Positions 28,101 through 40,100 of a stretch of 64,000 nucleotides of DNA are shown piece by piece. The stretch is from the NCBI GenBank assembly GCA_029582155.1, contig CM055898.1:21236839-21300838 (forward strand), read 5' to 3'. Made by a program: the position numbers and the translations under genes. How positions within the stretch are numbered: the first letter of the stretch is position 1; each line of letters starts with the position of its first letter. Below the pieces are notes generated by a model. It had not been told where the DNA came from and did no database searches. It saw nothing but the letters and a program-made list of their open reading frames with translations. The DNA is from Panopea generosa. Lineage: Eukaryota; Mollusca; Bivalvia; Adapedonta; Hiatellidae.

Positions 28101-31100
28101 AAGAAACCTCCGTTATTGTATTCCAAACAATGGGAATTATTTGTTTTACACTGTCCTTGATGTCCATCCTTTGTGCATGTATCGTTGAACTTATGAACTG
28201 GAGGAAAAGAAGATGTTTTATAACCACATTGCTTTTATTTTCAATCGAAGAGTTTAACTTCACTCGTGTCATAAATAACCAAGCATAAACAAACATGTTA
28301 AAGTTTTTCCCTGGAGGAAATTCTTTAGAACATTTCACAGTTCGTTAATTTATTGTGTTTATTATTTAATATATGTTAATGATATTTTGGCACATAGATG
28401 CTTTACTTTGGTGACACTGTTATGGCACATTTTTAAGATGCATTATGATACTCGTATTTTATGACCTACCTGTGTTTTTGATATACTGCATATAAACCAG
28501 CATTGATTGCAGCCTCTTCTTAGTTAGTTTTCTACTACTAGACACTATTAATGAACATATTTACGCTGGGCCCGGAAAGCTCAGTCGAAAGCACGTATGA
28601 TTATCATCCAGGGGTCCTGAGTTCGAATTCCAGCCCGGCAACAGCTTCCGTGATGATTGATATACGACATTATATATATACCAATGTCATTATGAGTTTA
28701 CTAAGATATTGGTCAACACTACAGGATCCCAGGAAAGAGTGGTTACGTTAACAGATAGTATGTTAGCCCTCGATGCCATAAAATAACGCTAAATATTCAA
28801 ATAACCAAAAATACATAATAAAAATTATAAGCATGAAATTGGTTGTTCAAAAAAATCCAGTTTAAGTTGTAGTAGTATATGAAATAGAGAAGTATACATA
28901 GTGTTCATTTGTTATTGGATTTAATAGAAAATACAAAGTATAGTATGCGAGGTGCGTGCGTGCGTGCAAGTGTGTAAATGAGACGTTCCGTAATGCATAA
29001 ATAGATAAAATTCAAAGTAAAGGCTTTTAAGAAAAAAAATCTAAAACTACATCGTTAGGTTAATGTCCTTACTTTGCTATTATATATGCTTAACTGTAAT
29101 GTTATATCATATACAGAAATGTACATTTTGCTCAGCATACGAGCACAAAACGAACTTACATTCTACTGACCTGTAATTCTTAAAGACTGTTCCATACTTA
29201 GTCACTCCGTAATAATTTAAACCCAAGATATAATACTTATGTGGAATATTTCATAGTTAAGGCGAGACAGCAATAATCATTAGTATACAGTGATGTCTGT
29301 ACTGGACAAATAGGAATACTTCAGATGTCACTTCTGATGAGTGATAGGCTGTCTTCAGGATAACGTTTGTCCAATTTCACGTAAAACAGAGATGTGAACT
29401 TGGTTTATGATGAGTTAGCGGTCACTAAAGCCAACATCTATCAAGCATGTGCATGGAAACATGACTTGTATATTAATTAGCTGACTTGTATGATAATGAG
29501 TGTGCATTAGAGATGATTATAAAAGGTTTTAGTTTTAGTCGGAGGATGGGAGACAGTTTAGATCTGGGAGTCGAGCATTGAATATTTGGTTTTTAGACAG
29601 GATGGTTGGGGTTGGTAGGCTGTGAGATTCGTGTTTAGACTCCAAGATTGGTGTTTTGTCTGAACTAAGTTTTGTAGCGTATATCTTGTATAAGTAGTGA
29701 CCATTATAGTTTAAACGAAAGATGCAATAATGTAAAATAAATGTCGAAAAAGCGCTTTCTATTAGTTTGTGTGTTGATGTTGGAACAAGACGCAGATGCT
29801 TTTAAATTGAAATCAACTAGTTCTAATTGAAAACTACCTAGATTTGTATTTATAATAATAATACTATTTAACTACTAGTGACTTCAGCTTGACATATTGC
29901 ATAACAGCCCAGTTGAATTATTCATTTATCATCGTCTAATGTAAAGCAATTTCATTAAAGGAAATATTTGTATCTATTTTTATTCATGGATGATGACCAA
30001 AACAACATATATCTGAAAGAATATCAATTAAAGACAGTTTGTTTTCTATTTTGCCTAAATAATTGCATGCCATTTTTGCGTATTGAATACTTAACAAGAA
30101 TAAAAGAGCACCACCTTGAAAATAATGTCGCCTAGTTTGAATGACATACTGAAATCATATTTACAGTTGCCATTTTTAAAAAGTTTCATATAAAACGCAA
30201 TGTTAATGTCTTACATACATCAGTAATGACAAAATCATTAATTTAAAAAAGGCAGTGTGGTTAACATGAGTATGAGGTTTCAATTGCGGTTTGTTTAAAA
30301 GTTTTCTAATTTATGGATGTTTTAAGAAATATCAGTCATAGATAGTAGATATTGTATAACAATGAAATTTTGCAAAGAGCAATATGATCCAATTTTTATA
30401 AAACTATTCAATGCAGTTTACTTAGCTGTAATTTCCATACATTGTCCTATATAGCTTGATTTAAGCATCCCATCTTGGAATTTATTAGTCGACATAAACG
30501 TTGAAATAGACTTATTCAAGGACACACATGTGCGTTGGTTAAACATTTATGATTCTGTGGTTATGTGATTTAAATTTACCATACGACATTATAATTGGAA
30601 ATATTTATATCTAAATACATTTATTAACTAATGTTAACTAGTCAAATAGTGTGATATCGACCAAGACCGCAATGTCAAATAATGATTCTGCACAAATTGA
30701 TAAAAAAATGTGAATTTTCCTTTTTCCCATAGACTTCCTATGTAAAACTCAAAGTCCCCTAACAGGGCCCGTATAAATACTAGCCCCTTGATTTGTACAA
30801 ACTCCAAACCCCTATTCATAGGGATAATTTATATCAAATATGAACTAATTTTACTGACCGGTTGTAGAGGAGAAGATTGTTGAAAAATTTCAAATTTAAG
30901 CCTTTTGTGACCCCACCTGGCCCCATATGGAAATTTAATCCTGCTTATTGAACCAAATCTTATTTGCTATGACTAGATGATGCTTCAAAACTCAAACTGA
31001 ATACTATTTTTGCACAAATGGATGAAAAAATGAGAATTTTTCGTTTTCCCATTGTATCCCTATGTAAAATTCCAAGTCCCTTCACAGAGCCCTTATAAAT

Positions 31101-34100
31101 ACTAGCTCCTTGATTCTTATCTTGATTCAAATCCCGAATCATAGTGATAATTTATGCCAAATATGAACAAATTTTCAGACTGATTCTTAAGAGAAAGATT
31201 TTGAAATTCCCAATTTTTACCCTTTTGGGGCCCCTCCTGGCCCCTTCAGAAAGTGGAATACAGTCATTTTAACAAATCTGAATCTCCTTGACCAAACAAT
31301 GCTTTTGTGAAAATATAGGCAATGTCAGTTCAATTTCTAAAAATTGTTTTATTGATGTGTATTATAATCACGTGTCCCCTAATTGAGCCCTTGGGGCGAG
31401 GTCATTTTTAACCCTAGGGACACCATTTGAACAAATCTAATAGAACTATAGTCGGTGACCATTACTACATAAATATTTTCACAATTTGTTTGGCGGTTCA
31501 CGAGAAGAAGATTTTTTTAAGTTTTATACTATTTTAGTAACAGTGACCATCTTGAATTTTAAATAATTATAAAAATCTTCTGTATAATCTCCTATTCATG
31601 AGAAACATCCATGTTAAGTTGAGTTTAACTGGCCTAGTGGTTTCAGAGAAAGTGCTGCTAACGGACGACAGACGACGGACAACGCACCATCGCAAAAGGC
31701 CTTTTGGCCTTTGGCCAGTACAGTAAACAAGAGGCTCATGGGCCTTAACGGTCACCTGATTATCCTTGATGACATAAAGCTATATGAATCTTTTTTTTCT
31801 GTCCTTCAGGAAGCGGCAAAAATTCAAACATGAATTTTGAATGTCATATCTGCATGAACAAATCACATCATTTTCTCTTATATAGATTTAGTAAAGTAGT
31901 ACCCACCCCAAGGGTCAAACCGTGAGACCCAGGAGCACACAATAAAACATAAGTATTAACCGTCATATTAGCAACAACAAGTCACATCAAAATCCATTCA
32001 AATGAGTATTCAGTCATAAGAAATGACCCATAGGCGTCCATAATCATGCTCACCAATTATTTCCCAGTGCTTCCTATAATAAGAAGAAGATTTTTAAAGT
32101 TTACCTTGAATTTGACTGTTTTGGCTCCGCCCCTAAAACCTTATGGGGGTTGGGACCATGAAATTCACATAAGTATTTACTGTCATGTCAGCAACAACAA
32201 ATCACACCAAAACAAAAAAAAATCACATAAGTCTCTTCAGTCATAAGAAACAACGTTTTTTGTCATTTTCTTTTATATAGATTTAGTAAAGTAGGCCCCA
32301 CCCTCAGGGCCAAACCGTGAGACCTAGAGGTATGAAATTCACTACTTTTATAAAAGACCCATAGGCGTCCATAATTGTAAAATTATCTAATAGCAAACAT
32401 GCTGTACACTTCTGAATCAAAATAGCAAAGTCTACTTTGAAAAGAAAATTCGATATGACTATCAAATAAGATCATCTTACACAAAAATAATTTAAATTGA
32501 TATATTAATTCCTTTTTTCAAATGACGAAACGTTACTCAATTTCTAGATTGTATAAGGAAATGATTTCTAGTAAATATTGGATACCAGTGTCCTTGACAG
32601 GGTCTAAAGATAATCTAAATGACTGCATGTGTGAAATTGTGACGTAACAAAACACGAGTGTACACATTTCAGCAGAAGTAAATTAAACATAACTATAATT
32701 TATTTTGAGTTACTGAACCATGTTCAGGATTTGTGAGGGCTCCTAAATCTTAATTAAGATAACTTTGTATCATGAACACCCCTAACGTCCTCTCTAGCAC
32801 CAGATTCAGCGTTGTATATAAGCGACAATATATTTCCCAAACAACACAGCATTAGCTCCATCACTTAAAGATAATAATAAGCTGTAATATGTAACAACTA
32901 TTTCTCTGGATGATACCTAATTTAACATCCTTTACGATCATACAAACCTTTCAATTCACAAGAAGGATATGTTCCACTCCATAAACCGTCAGCCTGACAT
33001 AGTCTGTTGTTGTTACCAATTAAATCATATCCTTCTTGACACGTGTATGTCGCTGTAGAGTTGTATTTGTTAGAATTTGTATCCGTAGTTACTGAACCAT
33101 GTCCGGGATTTTTGAGGTTTCCACAATCTAAAAACAAAAGTATACCAATGTAAGAAAATTATATTTTGGTATGAAAATAGTTTCAATATTTAAAGCGGAA
33201 AATGTACTTACCTCCTGTTGACCTTTATTAATTTTATTGTTATTATAACTTAGTTCTGAATTTTTAAAATGAATCGCTTGTATTAAATAATGATTTTATT
33301 TAACAATCAGTCGCGTTATCTTTACACTTGCTTTATTACTCTCGTTTACCGTTTGTCGAACACAGCGTTATCCAGCAATCAAGTCAATGTCTTGCATAAT
33401 TATTTACCCCGTTTATATATGTATGAAATGACTTTCATCATGGTCAATAAGAAAATGTTCTGATATAAACATTAGTTGATGTGATATCGTCTGTTACCGC
33501 AATGTCAAACAAAAATAAGAAATATATGTCCAACAAGATTATTAGGACACATCTTATATAATCTAAATATAGGCAGTATATATAGAGAAAGAGGGTATAC
33601 TCATCATAAGTACAAAATACATATACTAAAGTGACAACAGGTCTTGATGATCGGTATGAACAATATGGTATGGCAATTGTCTGAAAATGTATTTGTTTAT
33701 ATAAATAAAGTCATTGTGAAAACGTAACTTTAATGACAGCAGTACATAAAGTCATTTCCGCAAATTTCGACAATCATTAGTATAAGTATCGAACGTACCA
33801 AATATTTCTCTGGATCATACCTGATTTACTATCAATAACGAACATACAAACCTTTCGATTCACAAGAAGAGTTAGTTCCACTCCATGTACCATTAGCCTG
33901 ACACAGTCTGTTTTTGTTACCACTTAAATCATACCCTTTTTGACACGTGTATGTCGCTGTAGAGTTGTATTTGTTAGTTTTAGTATCCGTAAGTACTGAA
34001 CCATGTCCGGGATTTTTGAGGTTTCCACAATCTAAAAACAATAGAATACCTATATCAAAAAGAATATTTTGATCTGAAAAGAGTTTTCTGCATTTTAAGC

Positions 34101-37100
34101 GTTTTAACATGTCTTTTACTAATCTTTAAAAATAAAACTTATATTTACCACGATTATAACCAAGTTTTAAGGGTCAATAATTTGTATTGAATAAAACTAG
34201 AACTTTTGTCATATTATAGGTTGCTGAATTGTCCTCGTTAAATCATTCGTTTACACCTGGTTGGGCACAGCGACAACGACCATTATATTTACTAGCATGT
34301 ATATATAAATGATTTAACTTTCATTATGGTTAACATAAAGTCTTAGATGAGTTGACAGAAAAAAATACTGATCTGATATTGACTGTTAGCGAACAGATCG
34401 AAACCATAATCAGAAAAAGGCAGACTCTGTTTCATTGAATCATGATATGTACTGAAACATGTAACACAGCTCAGTGCCTTTAGTGCTGGCATCAGCGGCG
34501 TACAAGCAGTAGTGTATTCCAAAACAACACAGCATTAGGTCCATAACTAAAAAATAACAATAGGCTGTAATATGTAACATCTATTTCTCTGGATCATACT
34601 TGATTTACTATCATATACGAATATACAAACCTTTCAATTCACAGGAATAGTTAGTTCCACTCCATGTACCATTAGCCTGACACAGTCTGTTTTTGTTACC
34701 ACTTAAATCATATCCTTTTTGACACGTGTATGTCGCTGTAGAGTTGTATTTGTTAGTTTTAGTATCCGTAAGTACTGAACCATGTCCGGGATTTTTGAGG
34801 TTTCCACAATCTAAAAACAATACAATATCTAGATCAAAAAGAATATTTTGATCTGAAAAGAGTTTTCTGCATTTTAAGCGTTTTAACATGTCTTTTACTA
34901 ATCTTTAAAAATAAAACTTATATTTACCACGATTATAACAAAGTTTTAAGGGTCAATAATTTGTATTGAATAAAACTAGAACTTGTGTCATCTTATAGGT
35001 TGCTGAATTGTCTTCGTTAAGTCATTCGTTTACACCTGGTTGGGCACCGCGACAACGACCATTATAATTACTAACATGCATATATATGTGATTTAACTTT
35101 CATTATGGTTAATATAAAGTCTTAGATGAGTTGACAGAAAAAAATACTGATCTGATATTGACTGTTACCGAACAGATCGAAACCAAGATCAGAAAAAGGC
35201 AGACTCTGTTTCATTGAATCATGATATGTACTGAAACATGTAACACATCTCAGTGCCTCTAGCGCTGACATCAGCGGCGTACAAGCAGTAGTGTATTCCA
35301 AAACAACACAGCATTAGGTCCATAACTTAAAAATAACAATAGGCTGTAATATGTAACATCTGTTTCTCTGGATCATACTTGATTTACTATCATATACGAA
35401 CATACAAACCTTTCAATTCACAGGAAGAGTTAGTTCCACTCCATGTACCATTAGCCTGACACAGTCTGTTTTTGTTACCACTTAAATCATATCCTTTTTG
35501 ACACGTGTATGTCGCTGTAGAGTTGTATTTGTTAGTTTTAGTATCCGTAAGTACTGAACCATGTCCGGGATTTTTGAGGTTTCCACAATCTAAAAGAAAC
35601 AATAGAATACCTATATCAAAGAGGATATTTTGATCTGAAAAGAGTTTTCTGCATTTGAAGCATTTTAACATATCTTTTACTAATCTTTAAAAATAAAACT
35701 TATATTTACCTAGATTATAACCAAGTTTTAAGGGTCAATAATTTGTATTGAATTAAACTAGAACTTGTGTCATCTTATAGGTTGACGAATTGCCCTCGTT
35801 AAGTCATTCGTTTACACCTTGTTTGGCACCGCGACAACGACCATTATATTTACTAGCATGCATATATATGTGATTAAACTTTCATTATGGTTAACATAAA
35901 GTCTTAGATGAGTTGACAGAAAAAGATACTGATCTGATATTGACTGTTACTGAAAAGATCGAAACCATGATCAGAAAAAGACAAACACTGTTTCATTGAA
36001 TCATGATATGTACTGAAACATGTAACACATCTCAGTGCCTCTAGCGCTGGCATCAGCGGCGTACAAGCAGTAGTGTATTCCAAAACAACACAGCATTAGG
36101 TCCATAACTTAAAAATAACAATAGGCTGTAATATGTAACATCTGTTTCTCTGGATCATACTTGATTTACTATCATATACGAACATACAAACCTTTCAATT
36201 CACAGGAAGAGTTAGTTCCACTCCATGTACCATTAGCCTGACACAGTCTGTTTTTGTTACCACTTAAATCATATCCTTTTTGACACGTGTATGTCGCTGT
36301 AGAGTTGTATTTGTTAGTTTTAGTATCCGTAAGTACTGAACCATGTCCGGGATTTTTGAGGTTTCCACAATCTAAAAGAAACAATAGAATACCTATATCA
36401 AAGAGGATATTTTGATCTGAAAAAAGTTTTCTGCATTTGAAGCATTTTAACATATCTTTTACTAATCTTTAAAAATAAAACTTATATTTACCTAGATTAT
36501 AACCAAGTTTTAAGGGTCAATAATTTGTATTGAATTAAACTAGAACTTGTGTCATCTTATAGGTTGACGAATTGCCCTCGTTAAGTCATTCGTTTACACC
36601 TTGTTGGGCACCGCGACAACGACCATTATATTTACTAGCATGCATATATATGTGATTAAACTTTCATTATGGTTAACATAAAGTCTTAGATGAGTTGACA
36701 GAAAAAGATACTGATCTGATATTGACTGTTACTGAAAAGATCGAAACCATGATCAGAAAAAGACAAACTCTGTTTCATTGAATCATGATATGTACTGAAA
36801 CATGTAACACATCTCAGTGCCTCTAGCGCTGGCATCAGCGGCGTACAAGCAGTAGTGTATTCCAAAACAACACAGCATCAGCTCCATAACTAAAAATAAT
36901 AATAGGCTGTAATATGTAACATCTATTTCTCTGGATCATACTTGATTTACTATCATATACGAACATACGAACCTTTCAATTCACAAGAAGAGTTAGTTCC
37001 ACTCCATGTACCATTAGCCTGACACAGTCTGTTTTTGTTACCAATTAAATCATATCCTTCTTGACACGTGTATGTCGCTGTAGAGTTGTATTTGTTAGTT

Positions 37101-40100
37101 TTCGTATCCGTAGTTACTGAACCATGTCCGGGATTTTTGAGGTTTACACAATCTAAAAACAATAGAATACCTATATCAAAAAGGATATTTTGATCTGAAA
37201 AGAGTTTTCTGCATTTTAAGCGTTTTAACATGTCTTTTACTAATCTTTAAAATTAAAACTTATATTTACCACGATTATAACCAAGATTTAAGGGTCAATA
37301 ATTTGTATTGAATAAAACTAGAACTTGTGTCAAAAAAAATAGTATTGTTCGCCATCAACCCGAAATAGAGTAGTGAAAAGATGTAATTTTTCAATACACT
37401 GCAACATCTTGTTAACGATGTACTTAAAAAAAAAATAACCATTTGTATAACTCTGTACAAAATCGTTTTGTTTTGTTTTTTCAAATACATGTTTGCTTTG
37501 AAGCTTATTTTAAGACATAAAAATATTTTTATTTCGCTGTTGTGACAATGATAATGATAGTACATTTTTTACACTTTTTTAACACGTGGTCGAATTAATT
37601 GTTTACCGATTTACTTACTGCCATATTTCCGGAAGAGAGTTTTCGTTCTTTATTAAAAGGGGAAACTCTTAAATCAGCTGTCACCTCAGAAATTCATGAA
37701 TTGATGGAGTTTCTTTTAATATAGGATAAGATTTATTTACAAAACAAGTACAAGCAGTTGTCGATCATCGATTATGCAACTTTACGTTGGCCAATCTTTT
37801 ATACGAAATACATAAAATACAATTTAATTGCTTTTGTTTACATTTCGTCAGCTGAAATGTCAAGCAAATCACATGCAAGCAAGCACATGTTAAAAGGTGA
37901 TGCATAGTGTTCTAATGTTGTAAAATATCCATTTATTTATACATGTAATTGTTTTGAACTGTTTAAAGTATGTTAGCTGCACGTTTTGGAGAGCTGGTTA
38001 ATCGTTCTATGCAACAAGGAAATACAATTTCCATGCATTGAAATGTGATTTCAAGCAAAGTACACAAGTGATGACTTCAGTACTTGTTACTGCGTAATAT
38101 TTACCTGGCACTCATGAATAGTTCGTGTAAATTCCGTAAGTAAGTTTTCGGTGTTCAAGCCTAAATAATGATATGAGTTTTGATACCAATACATTACTAA
38201 ACAGATAGCTGAATGGATAAAACATTTAACTGTAAATCTTTTTGTTGTGGGTTCGATGCTTGTGTCTAACCCGCAATCATTTTTTATGTTTGATCTACAT
38301 AACGACCAACTCAAATGATAAGATACAAACTTTTATGTATAGCTGGTATGAGATATTACAGATTAAACATTAACTATGACGGCAGTAGCACGGACACAGC
38401 CAGAAAAGGCAAATGCATTTTATTTTATTTGATATTACGGTATTTATTTACTGTAACGAAAGGCCGAAAAAAAACAGGAATTATTAAATTTTGTTATAAT
38501 ATATATATATATTACAAATAAAGACTGCTGTCCGGTAGTGCATTTTAAATAATGTAAATATAAAATGCATAATAAGACATTTAAAATACAAACAAAATTG
38601 TATGAATCTGGATTCAAAAATATGGTATCTAACGTGAGTCAGATAATATGCACCACTGGGTTATTAGTTGATTTAATTTATTACATCAGTTTGTAAAAAC
38701 ATTTTTCTGATACAATTATTGAATGAAACACTCGAACGTGTTGATGAAGATTTATAAGTGCCAGGCAATAGCATTGTGAATTAATATTTTGAAGTTAAAC
38801 GCTTTCTTTTCTTTTTTTAATGTGGTCTAAGGTGCTGTGTCAGTATCACTTATCACTCCCTTCTATGGTCGTAGGTTTGGGTCAAGCGCGCTCAAAAAAC
38901 TTAATATAAGAATGTTTGCGAGTTACTTGCACAAGGACGGTGGTTCTACTGAGATTAAAAAAAGAACGTGGATTTATATATAACTTTAAGGCAATCACAA
39001 CTGGACATAAAAGAATACGAAAAGCAATGTTCAGAAAAAGTAAATTTTAAAGGATGTATATCATGAAAATGTTTTAAAAAACAAAATAATTATTACAATG
39101 ATTAAAAAGCATCTATTATCGTTAATAAATAAAATCTGAATGTCAAATCAATCAAAACGTGACACAATCAATATTTAAATTGGAGTGATAAACTTGATAC
39201 GAAATTACCATTCTAAAAGTAGACAGCATGTAAATACTGCTTGACGACCTCGCATTGTCACTCAGACTCTTTCTAAGATGAAACAATGTTTACTACGTGT
39301 AAATTTGTATAACGGATATATTGAAATCACGTGACTCCATACAATACGTCACAGAATATGTTGCAATTTTTAGAGGGAAATCTATTTTAGTCTTACCTCG
39401 GCACGTAGCATAAGTAATCGAATCCCTTTATAATATATTATACAATAAAGGGTCAATGAGTACATATAGGCATGCTATAATGGAAGAAAATGGTTTAAGC
39501 CAATTTTAAAAGTTAGAAAATTCTGATAAATTCCTTTTAATACCTCCAACAAAGCTTGTGGATATAATTCAAAGCTGGTTACACTGGTTAAATGAGTTTG
39601 TTGAATCGTATTCTCATGACAAATTGAGTTGTGCAACAAATGAGATAATATATAAACAACAATCTGTGACTGGAAACCAATCTGTGATTTTAACCCCAAG
39701 AAACATTCCAGTAGCGTTTTAAAGAAAAAAGTTTATTGGGAGTCAATGATAATAGTTTAAACTAATATATATATTTTAGCTCGATTGCGCAGAAAGTTTA
39801 AACTTTATAGGAATCATATGTAAGTACATATAATAATAGTGTTCATGAAAAATATTGTTTTTTCATATTATTATATCAGGTAAACTATAATTTTACAATT
39901 ATATAAAACTACATGTATTTCGTTTTTCGAAAGACCTATACAGGAACCTCGCATTTTTGTATATGACAGTTTTATCATCATTGGACATTAACATATGAAA
40001 TGTTTTGCTGTAATGCTGAAGAGTCTCTTCAATTAAGATAATTTTCACCAAAAACATCTTTTTTCAAATGTTCATACACTGTATATTCATGAAAAATTGA

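Larger units (their letters stand above)
32780..37270 (-). repeat. Tandem array of ~780-bp units, each carrying one sushi exon
   Basis: Exon starts lie 904, 779, 779, 782 and 781 bp apart. Introns are repeated with the exons: 'ctgtaatatgtaacatctat', 'aaaacaacacagcattaggt' and 'tacaagcagtagtgtattcc' recur in each. The units with sushi 2 and 3 differ at only a few bases by eye. The outermost unit next to sushi 6 is diverged and partly rearranged. Confidence 0.92.
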
